64,000 bases of DNA from Thiobacillus sp. (GCA_021166845.1 JAJPEP010000078.1:1-64000); one strand, 5' to 3'. Shown: positions 45,035 through 54,423, counted from the stretch's first letter. Notes: generated by a model from the letters alone, not told the origin. Made by a program: numbers and translations.

Positions 45035-45090
45035 GCAATGCCAGCGCCAGCGGTTGTCCGCTGGCGCCGGGCAGCAAAGGAGAGCGAATC

Positions 45091-46332
45091 ATGAAAACCA
45101 TTTGTACGCTTAGCCGCCTGAGCTTCCTGGCGGCACTGGCCTGGGGCCTGGCCCCGACCGCTTACGGCGCCGTGTTCGTGCAGTGCCCCGGCGATACGAA
45201 CGGCGACGCGGTGATCGACAGCCCCGATCCCGACCATCCCAACGCCAAGTGCATGCACCTGTCGGGCGGTGACGGCTTCGTCACCATGGCCGACGGTTAC
45301 CTGCAATACATCTTCGGCTTCGCCGACCTGACCGGTACCCCGCCGGCGGCGGCGATGGACGCGGGCATGCTCGCCGCCAACTTCCCGGCGCCCACCATCG
45401 CGCTCAAGGAAGGGCAGGAGTTCTATCTCACCCTCACCAACGCGGGCATGGTGATCCGGCCGGATCTGTTCGACCCCCACTCGGTGCACTTCCACGGCTT
45501 TCCCCAGGCCGCGCCGGTGTTCGATGGCATGCCGGAAGGCTCCATCGCGATCAACATGGGCGCGAGCATCACCTACTACTACAACATCCTGGAACCCGGC
45601 ACCTTCATGTACCACTGCCACGTGGAAGCCACCGAACACATGCAGATGGGAATGCTCGGCAACCTCTACGTCTCGCCCGCGCAGAACGAGTTGCCCGACG
45701 GTACCGTCCTGGGCACCCACGTGCACCAGAACAATGCCAGCGCAGCGGATACCTACGTCTACAACGATGGTGACGGCAGCACCCGCTACGACGTGGAAAT
45801 TCCGATCCAGCTCGGCTCCTTCGACCCCGCCTTCCACGATGCCAGCTACACCGTGCAGCCCTTGCCCTTCGCCGAGATGAAGGACAAGTACGCGATGATG
45901 AACGGCCGCGGCTATCCCGACACGGTGAACACGGACGACCTGCCGCCGCCCGTCGAGGGTGGCGAGCTCGTCAATGGCGGCAAGGTGTCGCAGCCGGTCG
46001 ACTCCAAGGTCAGCGCGTCGGTGGGAGACAGGATCCTGCTGCGCCTGTCCAACCTCAGCGTGACCAACTTCTACACCGTCACTGCGCTGGGGCTGCCGAT
46101 GCAGGTGGTCGGAACCGGCGCCCACATCCTGCGCGGCCCGGGCGGCACGGAGAACCTCTACCACGACACCAGCTCGGTGACCCTGGGCGGCGGCGAGGCG
46201 GCGGACGTGATCGTCGACACCAGCGGCGCCAGCCCTGGGACCTATTTCCTTTACACCACCAACCTCAACTACCTCAGCAACAACACCGAGGACTACGGGG
46301 GAATGATGACGGAAATCGTCATCACCAACTGA
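45091..46332 (+). CDS. Multicopper-oxidase-like protein 1 (type 1 site and half trinuclear site)
   Basis: The 413-residue exported protein (signal LSFLAALAWGLAPTAYGA) has two cupredoxin domains. Domain 1 carries HSVHFHG (His130, His133, His135) and HCHVEATEHMQMGM (His175, Cys176, His177, His183, Met188). Together these give a type 1 copper ligand set and two HxH pairs of a trinuclear cluster. Domain 2 has no His pairs, so the four other ligands of a classic trinuclear site are missing from this chain. Oxidases of this type move electrons from substrate through type 1 Cu to O2 at the cluster. It lies 56 bp after the giant gene with AAAGGAGA before its ATG. Confidence 0.88.
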   Translation: MKTICTLSRLSFLAALAWGLAPTAYGAVFVQCPGDTNGDAVIDSPDPDHPNAKCMHLSGGDGFVTMADGYLQYIFGFADLTGTPPAAAMDAGMLAANFPAPTIALKEGQEFYLTLTNAGMVIRPDLFDPHSVHFHGFPQAAPVFDGMPEGSIAINMGASITYYYNILEPGTFMYHCHVEATEHMQMGMLGNLYVSPAQNELPDGTVLGTHVHQNNASAADTYVYNDGDGSTRYDVEIPIQLGSFDPAFHDASYTVQPLPFAEMKDKYAMMNGRGYPDTVNTDDLPPPVEGGELVNGGKVSQPVDSKVSASVGDRILLRLSNLSVTNFYTVTALGLPMQVVGTGAHILRGPGGTENLYHDTSSVTLGGGEAADVIVDTSGASPGTYFLYTTNLNYLSNNTEDYGGMMTEIVITN

Positions 46333-46358
46333 CGGCCGCAAGCTCGAGGAGAATAGAC

Positions 46359-47729
46359 ATGACCAAGACACTGCTTAGACTCGGACACGCGCTCGTCGCC
46401 GCCCTCGCGCTGGGGGCGGGCGGGGCGTCGGCGGTGGTGGACGGCATCACCGGCACCACCTTCAACCTGACGGCCAAGGCGGACTACATCACCGCCGGCG
46501 ACGGCGGCAGCCTGCTCACCTGGGGCTATGCGTCGGACGATTCCGGGCCGTTTCCCACCGTGATGCAGTACCCCGGACCGACCCTGATCGTGAACGAAGG
46601 CGACGTCGTCACCGTCAATCTCAAGAACGCGCTGCCGACGCCGGCGATGCCGGTGTCCATGGTGTTCCCCGGCCAGTCGGGGGTGACCACGTCGTGCGAC
46701 GGCGCGACCCCTTCCGGCACCCCGGGATTGCTGACCTGCGAGGCGCCGCCGGACGGCACCACGACGGTGAGCTACACCTTCACCGCCAGCCATCCCGGCA
46801 CCTACCTCTACCACAGCGGCACCCGGCCCGACCTGCAGGTGGAGATGGGGCTGGTGGGCGCGATCATCGTGCATCCCGCGGGCTTTGACGAGACCAGCAA
46901 CCGGACCGCCTACGGCGACGCCGGCAGCGCCTACGACCACGAGTACCTGTTCCTGCTCACCGAGATGGACTTTCAGGTTCATGAACAGGTCGCCATCAAC
47001 CTGATGACGGGCCAGCCGCCGGAGACTGGCGTGGACACCGCCGGCTTCACGTCCGAATACTGGTTCATCAACGGCCGCGCCTCGCCGGACACCATGATGG
47101 CCGCCGGAACCGGCACCCCCTGGATGCCCACCCAGCCCTACAACGCCATGCCCCGCATGTTTCCGGGCGACAGGCTGCTGATGCGGGTGATCGGCGGCGG
47201 GCGCGACCTGCATCCTTTGCACCACCACGGCAACAACACCTGGACGATCGCCCGCGACGGCCGCCTGCTGGAAAGCGTTCCCGGCTCCGGAAACCCCGAC
47301 CTCGCCGTGTCCGACTTCACCCTCAAGGTCGTGCCCGGCAGCACCTACGACGCCATCTTCGAGTGGACCGGCAAGGGCCTGGGCTGGGACATCTACGGCA
47401 CGGTCGCGATTAATGATCACACCTGCGATAACCCCACGGGCTTCGACAGCACCACCAAGGAATGGTGTCCGGACCACGACAAGCCCCTGCCGGTGGCCCT
47501 GCCCAACCAGCAGGACCTGGCCTTCGGCGGCTTCTGGAGCGGCAGCCCCTATCTGGGCGCCGCGGGGGCGCTGCCGCCGGGGCAGGGCGGGTTGAACGCC
47601 AATGCGGGCTACTTCCACATGTGGCACTCCCACACCGAGAAGGAAATCACCAACAACGACATTTTCCCCGGCGGCATGATGACCATGGTCATCATCGAAC
47701 CCCGCGTGGATGGTGTAACGATTCCCTGA
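46359..47729 (+). CDS. Multicopper-oxidase-like protein 2 (no type 1 Cys)
   Basis: The 456-residue exported protein (signal LVAALALGAGGASA) has two cupredoxin domains. Domain 1 keeps only a YHSGTRPDLQVEMG remnant (His152). Domain 2 carries HPLHHHGN (His285, 288, 289, 290) and YFHMWHSHTEKE (His420, 423, 425), with Ser424 where a type 1 site would need Cys. It therefore cannot form a normal type 1 centre but could supply HxH ligands. It sits 26 bp after oxidase protein 1, so heteromeric assembly is possible. Alternatively it is a redox-inactive paralogue with a binding role. Confidence 0.85.
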   Translation: MTKTLLRLGHALVAALALGAGGASAVVDGITGTTFNLTAKADYITAGDGGSLLTWGYASDDSGPFPTVMQYPGPTLIVNEGDVVTVNLKNALPTPAMPVSMVFPGQSGVTTSCDGATPSGTPGLLTCEAPPDGTTTVSYTFTASHPGTYLYHSGTRPDLQVEMGLVGAIIVHPAGFDETSNRTAYGDAGSAYDHEYLFLLTEMDFQVHEQVAINLMTGQPPETGVDTAGFTSEYWFINGRASPDTMMAAGTGTPWMPTQPYNAMPRMFPGDRLLMRVIGGGRDLHPLHHHGNNTWTIARDGRLLESVPGSGNPDLAVSDFTLKVVPGSTYDAIFEWTGKGLGWDIYGTVAINDHTCDNPTGFDSTTKEWCPDHDKPLPVALPNQQDLAFGGFWSGSPYLGAAGALPPGQGGLNANAGYFHMWHSHTEKEITNNDIFPGGMMTMVIIEPRVDGVTIP

Positions 47730-47759
47730 GCATTTGATTAGGCATTTGAGGAGACGGCC

Positions 47760-49661
47760 ATGAACGCCAGCCAAACGACAAGCAAACTGTGCAGGACGCC
47801 AACGCTGCTGGCGCTGGTGCTGCCCCTGGTGGCTGGAAATGCCGCCGCCATCACCTACAACCTGGTCGCGGCGCCCTTTGACAAGGCCATGCCGGACGGC
47901 ACTTTGGTGACCATGTGGGGATTCGCCCTTGACGGCACCTCTTGCCCGGCAGTACCCCCGGACACCTGCCCGGCGAGCGTGCCAGGACCCGCCCTTGTGG
48001 TGGAGCCAGGCGACACCAGCCTCACTGTCAACCTGACCAATAACCTGCCGGAGGCGACGTCCATCGTCATTCCCGGCCAGGCGATGCCCACCGGTCTGGC
48101 GCCGGTGAAGTTCACCGACGGCAGCGGCCGCCAGCGGGTGCGTTCCTTCACCGCCGAGGCGGCAGCGGGGGGCGGCACCCAGAGTTACACCTGGAACAAC
48201 CTCAAGCCCGGCACCTTCCTCTACCACAGCGGCACCCATCCGCAGGTGCAGGTGCAGATGGGGCTCTACGGCGCCATGACCCATGACGCGGTCGCCGGCG
48301 AGGCCTATGCCGGCGTGCCCTACCACAACGAGGTCACCCTGCTGTTCAGCGAGGTCGACCCGGTGCTGCACGCCGCCGTGGCCAACAACCGCTACGGCGC
48401 AACGCCGCCTGACCCGCTCCCGCCGGGGCTGACCGCGGCGGACTATCCGTCCAGCACCATCGACTACGCGCCGAAATATTTCCTCATCAATGGCCAGGAC
48501 CTCTCCGACGCGAGCCTCGCCCTGGCCGCAGGCAACGCGGGGCAAATCACCCGGCTGCGGCTGCTCAACGCAGGCCTGCAGAGCCGCTCGCCGGTGCTGC
48601 AGGGGCACTACATGCGCCTGGTGGCGGAGGACGGCAACCCCTATCCGTATGCGCGGGAGCAGTACTCGGCCTTCCTGCCCGCGCTGAAGACGGTGGATGC
48701 CGTGATCACCCCGGTCGAGGCGGCGACCTATCCGGTCTATGACCGACGCCTGGCCTACGGCATGCTCGCCCACCTGACCGTGGCGGAAGCCGGGGCCGGC
48801 GCGCCCTCGGCAAGCCCTGACGCCTACGTCACCGACGAGGACACGCAGCTTAGCGTCGCAGCGCCAGGCGTGCTCGCCAACGACGCCGCCTTCACCGCCG
48901 ACCCCGCCACGACGGCCCAGTGGCATAGCGGGCCCAGCCACGGCACCCTCAACCTGGCAACGGACGGCAGCTTCACCTACCTGCCCACCCCCAACTACAA
49001 CGGCAGCGACAGCTTCGCCTACCAGGCCGTGAGTGGCGGCGAGCCGAGCCTGCCGACCACCGTCAGCCTCACCGTCAATCCGCTGAACGACCCGCCGGTC
49101 GCGGCCGACAATGCCTACAGCGTCACCGCTGGCGACACCCTCAACGTCGCTGCGCCAGGGATCCTGGGCAACGACAGCGACATCGACGGCGACACGCTCA
49201 GCGCGGTCAACCACAGCGTGCTGGCAGGCCTCACCCCAAGCGCGGACGGTGGCTTCAGCTACAACGCCACCGCCGCCGGCGAGTTCAGCTTCACCTACCA
49301 GGCGAGCGACGGCAACGCGACCAGCGATCCGGCCACCGTCACCATCACGGTCACAGCAGTGGTCGCCAACGTTGCGCCGGTGGCGGTGAACGACACCTTC
49401 AGCGTGGCGCGCAATGCGACGAATGTCCCGCTCAACGTGCTGGCTAACGATACCGACGCGGACGGCAATCTCGATCCGACCACGGTCACCATTGTCGTAA
49501 ACCCGAACAAGGGCGGTAGCGTGAACGTGGATCCCGTGACGGGCATCGTGCGCTACACGCCCCGGACCAACTTCCGCGGATCGGAAAACTTCAGCTACAC
49601 CGTGCAGGATGCCGCAGGCGAGACGTCCAACGTCGCCCGCGTCAGGGTGAACGTGAAATGA
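47760..49661 (+). CDS. Cupredoxin-like protein 3 with cadherin-type repeats
   Basis: The 633-residue exported protein combines a multicopper-oxidase-like N-terminal half with three C-terminal Ig/cadherin-like modules. The oxidase part includes SVPGPALVVEPGDTSLTVNLTNNLP and YHSGTHPQVQVQMG (His156) but lacks HxHG, HCH and type 1 Cys motifs. The C-terminal repeats start at about residue 350 with pattern DEDTQLSVAAPGVLANDA, and the last one (VLANDTDADGNLDPTTV; GRVxVNVK-type end) is very like the end of the protease encoded at 50,113. It probably anchors or bridges the complex at the cell surface. It overlaps the next gene by four bases. Confidence 0.8.
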   Translation: MNASQTTSKLCRTPTLLALVLPLVAGNAAAITYNLVAAPFDKAMPDGTLVTMWGFALDGTSCPAVPPDTCPASVPGPALVVEPGDTSLTVNLTNNLPEATSIVIPGQAMPTGLAPVKFTDGSGRQRVRSFTAEAAAGGGTQSYTWNNLKPGTFLYHSGTHPQVQVQMGLYGAMTHDAVAGEAYAGVPYHNEVTLLFSEVDPVLHAAVANNRYGATPPDPLPPGLTAADYPSSTIDYAPKYFLINGQDLSDASLALAAGNAGQITRLRLLNAGLQSRSPVLQGHYMRLVAEDGNPYPYAREQYSAFLPALKTVDAVITPVEAATYPVYDRRLAYGMLAHLTVAEAGAGAPSASPDAYVTDEDTQLSVAAPGVLANDAAFTADPATTAQWHSGPSHGTLNLATDGSFTYLPTPNYNGSDSFAYQAVSGGEPSLPTTVSLTVNPLNDPPVAADNAYSVTAGDTLNVAAPGILGNDSDIDGDTLSAVNHSVLAGLTPSADGGFSYNATAAGEFSFTYQASDGNATSDPATVTITVTAVVANVAPVAVNDTFSVARNATNVPLNVLANDTDADGNLDPTTVTIVVNPNKGGSVNVDPVTGIVRYTPRTNFRGSENFSYTVQDAAGETSNVARVRVNVK

Positions 49662-50098
49662 GCGCCCGCCGACTGCAACTTGGCATGATCGGCCTGGCGG
49701 CCCTCCTGGCCGCTGGCTGCGCCGCTACTCCGGACCGGGCCGCGCTGCCGCCGCTGCCGGCTGAGGCGGTCGAGGATCCGGGAATCCGCGTCGAGTCGCT
49801 TAGGCTCACCGCCGCCGACTACATGATCGATCTGCGCTACCGCGTCACCGACCCGGAGCGCGCCGCCCCCTTCTTCAGCGCCAAGACCGAGCTGCAGCTG
49901 GTCGATCCGGTCAGCCGCGCGCGCCTGGCGGTGCCCAACACGCCCAAGCTCGGCAGGCTGCGCCAGGTCGCCCGCAAGGACATGCCAGACCGCAGCTATT
50001 TCGTGTTGTTCGCCAACCCCGGGCGCTATCTCAAGGCGGGAAGCCAGGTCAACCTGGTCGCGGGCGACACCCACATCGCCCAGCTCACAGTCGAGTAG
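49658..50098 (+). CDS. Lipoprotein of the oxidase operon
   Basis: The 146-residue protein has a lipobox (LGMIGLAALLAAGC) giving a lipidated Cys21. The mature part, including RVESLRLTAADYMIDLRYRVTDPERAAPFFSAKTELQLVD and SYFVLFANPGRYLKAGSQVNLVAGDTHIAQLTVE, is predicted beta-rich. It may tether the secreted oxidases to the outer membrane or help assembly. No family is recognised. The start overlaps the previous stop (ATGA). Confidence 0.65.
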   Translation: MSARRLQLGMIGLAALLAAGCAATPDRAALPPLPAEAVEDPGIRVESLRLTAADYMIDLRYRVTDPERAAPFFSAKTELQLVDPVSRARLAVPNTPKLGRLRQVARKDMPDRSYFVLFANPGRYLKAGSQVNLVAGDTHIAQLTVE

Positions 50099-50112
50099 TG
50101 GAGGAATGAATC

Positions 50113-52080
50113 ATGCGCACCTGGATACGGATGACTGCACAGCGCGCCGGCATTCTGCTGGTGCTCGGGTGGATGTCAGGCGCCGGTGCGCAGGTCGCGC
50201 CAATCGGCCCGGACCTGGCGGCTGAACTGGCGGTAAGCGGGCCGCAGGACGAGATCGCGGTAATCGTCTCCCTGGCCGATCGCGTCGATCCCCGCCTCTA
50301 CGAAGTGGCCGACCGCAGCCGGCGCGACACCCGGCTGGTCGGGGCGCTCATGGAAAAAGCCGCCGCCACGCAGGCCACGTACCGCGTCTTCCTGCAAAAC
50401 AATGGCGCACGACAGTTTCGCGAGTTGTGGGTGATCAACGGCTTCGCGGTGACCGCGCGCGCCAGCGTCATCCGCCAGCTGGCGTCGCGCCCCGGCATCG
50501 AGCTTATCCGCCTCGACTCGACCCTCGAAGCCCCTGTGACCACCAGCGGCACCGCCGCACCGCCGGAATGGAACCTGAACGCGGTGCGCGCGCCGGAGTT
50601 GTGGTCGTTGGGGTTCACCGGCAGCGGCGTCGTCGTCGCCAACATGGACACTGGGGTCGACCCCAATCACCCGGACCTCTCCGCGAAATGGCGCGGTGGC
50701 GACAACAGCTGGTACGACCCGCACGGCGAGCACGCCACCCCCTACGACCCCGCCGGCCACGGCACCCAGACCATGGGGATCATGGTCGGCGGCGCCGCCG
50801 GCGGAACCGCCATCGGCATGGCGCCCGACGCCCGCTGGATCGCGGCCAAGCTCTACAACGATGCCGGCTATGCCAACTACAGCGACATCCATCTGGCGTT
50901 CCAGTGGCTGCTCGACCCCGACGGCGACCTCGGCACCGTGGACGCGCCCGACGTGGTGAACGCGTCGTGGGGCCTTACCGGCACGACCGGGCAGTGCATC
51001 ACCGAGTTCGCCACTGACATCGACGTGCTGAAGGCGGCCGGCACCGCGATCGCCTTCGCCGCCGGCAACGACGGGCCGTCGCCGCTGACCAGCCTGAGCC
51101 CGGCCAACAACCCGCCGGGTTTCGCCGCCGGCGCGGTCGACGCCGACCTGGCGATCGCCAGCTTCAGCAGCCGCGGCCCGTCCGCCTGCGACGGCACGGT
51201 GTACCCGGAGCTGGTCGCGCCCGGGGTCAACGTCAACACCGCCGATCTCTCGTTCGGCGGGCTGGCGCTGTATGCCGTGGTCTCCGGCACCTCGTACGCG
51301 GCGCCGCACGCGGCGGGCGCGATGGCGCTGCTGGCGGAAGCCTTTCCGAGCGCCAGCATCGGCCAGATCGAAGCGGCGCTGACCGCGAGTGCGCAGGACC
51401 TGGGCGTCGCTGGCGAGGACAACAGCTACGGCTACGGCCTGGCCGACGTCGAGGCGGCCTATCGGCAGCTGAGCGCCGCCCCCTCCAACCAGGCGCCGTT
51501 CGCATCGGGCGACGCCTGGAGCATGGAAGCCGGAACCACGCTCGACGTGGCCGCGCCCGGCGTGCTGGGCAACGACGGCGACGCCGACGGCGACCAGCTG
51601 ACCGCGGTGCTGGATGCCGGCCCCGCCAGCGGCAGCCTTGCGCTCAATGGCGACGGCTCGTTCAGCTACACGCCCGACGCCGGCTTTGCCGGCACCGACA
51701 GCTTCGCCTACCGGGCCTTCGACGGCGCGCTCCACAGCGATCCTGCCACCGTCTCGATCACGGTCAACGCCAGCGTCAACACGCCCCCGCTCGCCAAGGA
51801 CGACAGCGCGGCCGCCCCCGTGCGCAAGACCGCGAGCTACACCCCCAAGCTCATCGCGGTGCTGGCCAACGACACCGACCCTGACGGCAATCTCGACCCG
51901 GCAAGCGTCGCCATCGCGGCTGCACCGAACAAGGGCGGCACGGTGACGGTGAACGCCGACGGCACGGTGTCCTACACGCCCAAGCTCAAGTTCCGCGGCA
52001 AGGAAACCTTCAAGTACACCGTGCGCGATCAGGCCGGCGCGCTGTCCAATGCCGCGACGGTGACGGTCAACGTGAAGTGA
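50113..52080 (+). CDS. Subtilisin-type serine protease with cadherin-like repeats
   Basis: The 655-residue exported protein carries an inhibitor-type propeptide (residues about 35-140, DEIAVIVSLADRVDPR) and an S8 catalytic domain with Asp179 (NMDTGVDPNHPDL), His216 (PAGHGTQTMGI) and Ser394 (SGTSYAAPHAAGAMAL). Two cadherin-like modules follow; the last (AVLANDTDPDGNLDPASV...YTVRDQAGALSN) resembles the C-terminus of protein 3 of this operon. The shared tail suggests a common surface attachment. The protease may process the giant scaffold or the oxidases. All catalytic residues are present. Confidence 0.92.
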   Translation: MRTWIRMTAQRAGILLVLGWMSGAGAQVAPIGPDLAAELAVSGPQDEIAVIVSLADRVDPRLYEVADRSRRDTRLVGALMEKAAATQATYRVFLQNNGARQFRELWVINGFAVTARASVIRQLASRPGIELIRLDSTLEAPVTTSGTAAPPEWNLNAVRAPELWSLGFTGSGVVVANMDTGVDPNHPDLSAKWRGGDNSWYDPHGEHATPYDPAGHGTQTMGIMVGGAAGGTAIGMAPDARWIAAKLYNDAGYANYSDIHLAFQWLLDPDGDLGTVDAPDVVNASWGLTGTTGQCITEFATDIDVLKAAGTAIAFAAGNDGPSPLTSLSPANNPPGFAAGAVDADLAIASFSSRGPSACDGTVYPELVAPGVNVNTADLSFGGLALYAVVSGTSYAAPHAAGAMALLAEAFPSASIGQIEAALTASAQDLGVAGEDNSYGYGLADVEAAYRQLSAAPSNQAPFASGDAWSMEAGTTLDVAAPGVLGNDGDADGDQLTAVLDAGPASGSLALNGDGSFSYTPDAGFAGTDSFAYRAFDGALHSDPATVSITVNASVNTPPLAKDDSAAAPVRKTASYTPKLIAVLANDTDPDGNLDPASVAIAAAPNKGGTVTVNADGTVSYTPKLKFRGKETFKYTVRDQAGALSNAATVTVNVK

Positions 52081-52104
52081 ACAGCTGACAAACTGGAGGA
52101 TGAA

Positions 52105-52725
52105 ATGCGCGTACTGAAAAACTCACTGATGCTCGCCGCCCTGGCGCTGGCGCCCTTGCCGATGAGCGCGATGGCCGAGGATCATTCCCACCACCATCAC
52201 CACCACCACGCCATGTCCGCCGAGCCGGACGGCTACGTGCGCACGCAGGCGGACTACGCGGTTCCGGACGTGAAACTGGTGAATGCCGACGGCGCAGGGG
52301 TGCCGCTGCGCAGCGAACTGGCGGAACAGGATAAGCCGGTCATCCTCAATTTCATCTTCACCACCTGCGGCGCGGTCTGTCCGGTGATGAGCGCGACCTT
52401 CTCGCAGTTGCAGGCCGCGCTGGGGCCGGAGCGCGATGCGGTGCGGATGCTGTCGATTTCCATCGACCCCGAAGAGGACACCCCGGCCGCGCTCAAGGCC
52501 TACGCCGGCAAGTACGGTGCGGGGCCGCAGTGGCAGATGCTGACCGGCAGCCTGGATGACAGCATCGCGGTGCAGCGCGCCTTCGATGTCTACCGCGGCG
52601 ACAAGATGAACCACCAGCCGGCGACTTTCCTGCGCGCCGCCCCGGATCAGCCGTGGGTGCGGCTGGACGGCTTCGCCAGCGCGGCCGACATCCTGCGCGA
52701 GGTTCGCCAGCTGCGTTCGAACTGA
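52105..52725 (+). CDS. SCO1/SenC copper chaperone with His-rich leader
   Basis: The 206-residue protein has a signal peptide (MLAALALAPLPMSAMA) directly followed by a run of eight His in EDHSHHHHHHHAM. The thioredoxin-like domain carries the copper site TTCGAVCP (Cys88, Cys92) and a later His (NHQPATFL, His170). SCO proteins deliver Cu to the binuclear CuA site of oxidases and could load copper into the oxidase-like proteins of this operon. The His run may store or capture Cu. GGAGGATGAA precedes the ATG. Confidence 0.92.
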   Translation: MRVLKNSLMLAALALAPLPMSAMAEDHSHHHHHHHAMSAEPDGYVRTQADYAVPDVKLVNADGAGVPLRSELAEQDKPVILNFIFTTCGAVCPVMSATFSQLQAALGPERDAVRMLSISIDPEEDTPAALKAYAGKYGAGPQWQMLTGSLDDSIAVQRAFDVYRGDKMNHQPATFLRAAPDQPWVRLDGFASAADILREVRQLRSN

Positions 52726-52731
52726 GCGATC

Positions 52732-54390
52732 ATGCGACGCGCCCCGATGCGAACCGTGCAGCGCGCCCTGGCGGGTCTCGCCCTTCTGCTGGCGCAGGGC
52801 GCGTCGGCGACAGAGCCGCCCGCAGCCGTGCTGGCCAGTCACCTAGCCGGCCAGTCCATCTACCGCGACGGCCTGCTGGCGTCGGGCGAGCCGGTGCGCG
52901 CCGTCGTGCAGCAGGGCGTGGCGCTGAGCGGCGCCGATGCCGCTTGCGTCCAGTGCCATCGACGCAGCGGCCTGGGCGGCAGCGAGGGGCTGACGCCCGT
53001 CCGCCCGATCACCGGCCGGCTGCTGTTTACCGCGTCGCAAACCGGGTTTGCGCGGCGCCGGGCGGTGGCAACCGGTGTTGCCGACGCGCGCCCGGCTTAT
53101 ACCCGCGCCAGCCTGGCGCGGGCGCTGCGCGAAGGGATCGATCCGACCGGGCGCGTGCTCGATGCTCAGATGCCGCGCTATGCGCTGGGCGATGCCGAGA
53201 TCGACCAGCTGTATGCCTACCTGGCAGGGCTGTCGGCCGCCGCGGCGCCGGGGGTGAGCGACGGCGAGATTCATTTCGCGACCATCATCGCCCCCGGCGT
53301 CGAAGCGGATCGGCGCCGCGCCCAGCTCGACGTGCTGCAGGCATTCTTCCGCGACAAGAACGGCGGCACCCGCAAGGAAGCGCGCCGCCGCGAGGCGGGC
53401 AGCGAGCAGATGTATCTCGCCTACCGTACCTGGGTGCTGCATGTGTGGGAGCTGGACGGGCCTCCGGAAACCTGGCACGACCAGCTTGCTGCGCATTATC
53501 GCGAGCAGCCGGTGTTCGCCGTCATCGGCGGACTCGGCAGCGGCAGCTGGCAACCGGTTCATGCGTTCTGCGAAAAAACCGGGGTGCCCTGCGTATTGCC
53601 CGACGTCGACTATCCGGTGGCCGAGGGGGCGGGCTATTCCTCCCTGTATTTCTCGCGCGGCATCGCCCTGGAGGCGGACGTGCTGGCCGGACAACTGGCA
53701 GAAACCCGCTCCGGAATGGGCACAATCGTGCAGGTGTTTCGCGACGACGCGACCGGGCGCCTGCCGGCGCAGGCCCTGCGATCCGCCCTGAAAAAAAAGG
53801 GAATCGAAGATCTGGCCGACTACCCGGTGAGCGGCGCGGATGCGCTGTCGTCCGGCGCCTGGTCCGCGCTTTTGCGCGACGCCAATCCGGCCACCCTGGT
53901 GATCTGGCTTCCTCCCGCCGACGTTCAAAACCTGGCGGCGACCGGGACGCCGCCCGCTGGCCTGCAGGTGGTCTATCTGTCCGCCAGCCTGTTCGCGATG
54001 CGGCACGCCGGCCTGGCCGATGGCTGGCTGGACAGGCTGCGCATGGTTTATCCGTTTGCGCTGCCGGCGAACCGCGAGCGGCATCTGGCGCGCCTGAACG
54101 CCTGGCTGCGTGCCCGCAACATTCCGTTGGCAGATGCGCGCACCCAGGCCAATGCCTACTTCGCAGCCACCGTGACCGGGGATGCGCTGGCGCACATCGG
54201 GGAGAACTTCTCGCGCGACTATTTCATCGAGCGCATCGAACAGATGGCCGAAACCGCGCTGTCGCCCTCGATCTATCCGCACCTGAGCCTGGGGCCGGGC
54301 CAGCGCTTCGCGTCGAGGGGCGGCTATATCCTCGGCTTCCCGCAGGGGGCGACAACGCCGGTTCCGGTCAGCGACTGGCTGATTCCCTGA
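52732..54390 (+). CDS. Cytochrome c fused to a periplasmic-binding-protein-like domain
   Basis: The 552-residue protein has a signal sequence (RALAGLALLLAQGASA) and one haem site, CVQCHRRSG (Cys72-His76), in a cytochrome-c domain that ends around residue 170 (MPRYALGDAEIDQLYAYLAGL). The remaining 380 residues resemble type 1 periplasmic-binding folds (FATIIAPGVEADRRRAQLDVL; PVFAVIGGLGSGSWQPVHAFCEKTGVPCV). Such a fusion could sense or bind a ligand and exchange electrons, for example as an electron acceptor from the oxidase or as a sensor linked to the kinases downstream. No Met ligand is certain by eye. It closes the operon. Confidence 0.8.
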   Translation: MRRAPMRTVQRALAGLALLLAQGASATEPPAAVLASHLAGQSIYRDGLLASGEPVRAVVQQGVALSGADAACVQCHRRSGLGGSEGLTPVRPITGRLLFTASQTGFARRRAVATGVADARPAYTRASLARALREGIDPTGRVLDAQMPRYALGDAEIDQLYAYLAGLSAAAAPGVSDGEIHFATIIAPGVEADRRRAQLDVLQAFFRDKNGGTRKEARRREAGSEQMYLAYRTWVLHVWELDGPPETWHDQLAAHYREQPVFAVIGGLGSGSWQPVHAFCEKTGVPCVLPDVDYPVAEGAGYSSLYFSRGIALEADVLAGQLAETRSGMGTIVQVFRDDATGRLPAQALRSALKKKGIEDLADYPVSGADALSSGAWSALLRDANPATLVIWLPPADVQNLAATGTPPAGLQVVYLSASLFAMRHAGLADGWLDRLRMVYPFALPANRERHLARLNAWLRARNIPLADARTQANAYFAATVTGDALAHIGENFSRDYFIERIEQMAETALSPSIYPHLSLGPGQRFASRGGYILGFPQGATTPVPVSDWLIP

Positions 54391-54423
54391 ATGTTGATTG
54401 ATCTCTGGTCTGGCCGGCGGCCG

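Noticed and set aside
46293-49214. 973-residue open frame on the minus strand
   Set aside because: It covers two oxidase genes in reverse and shows no motif, signal peptide or ribosome site; a shadow frame.
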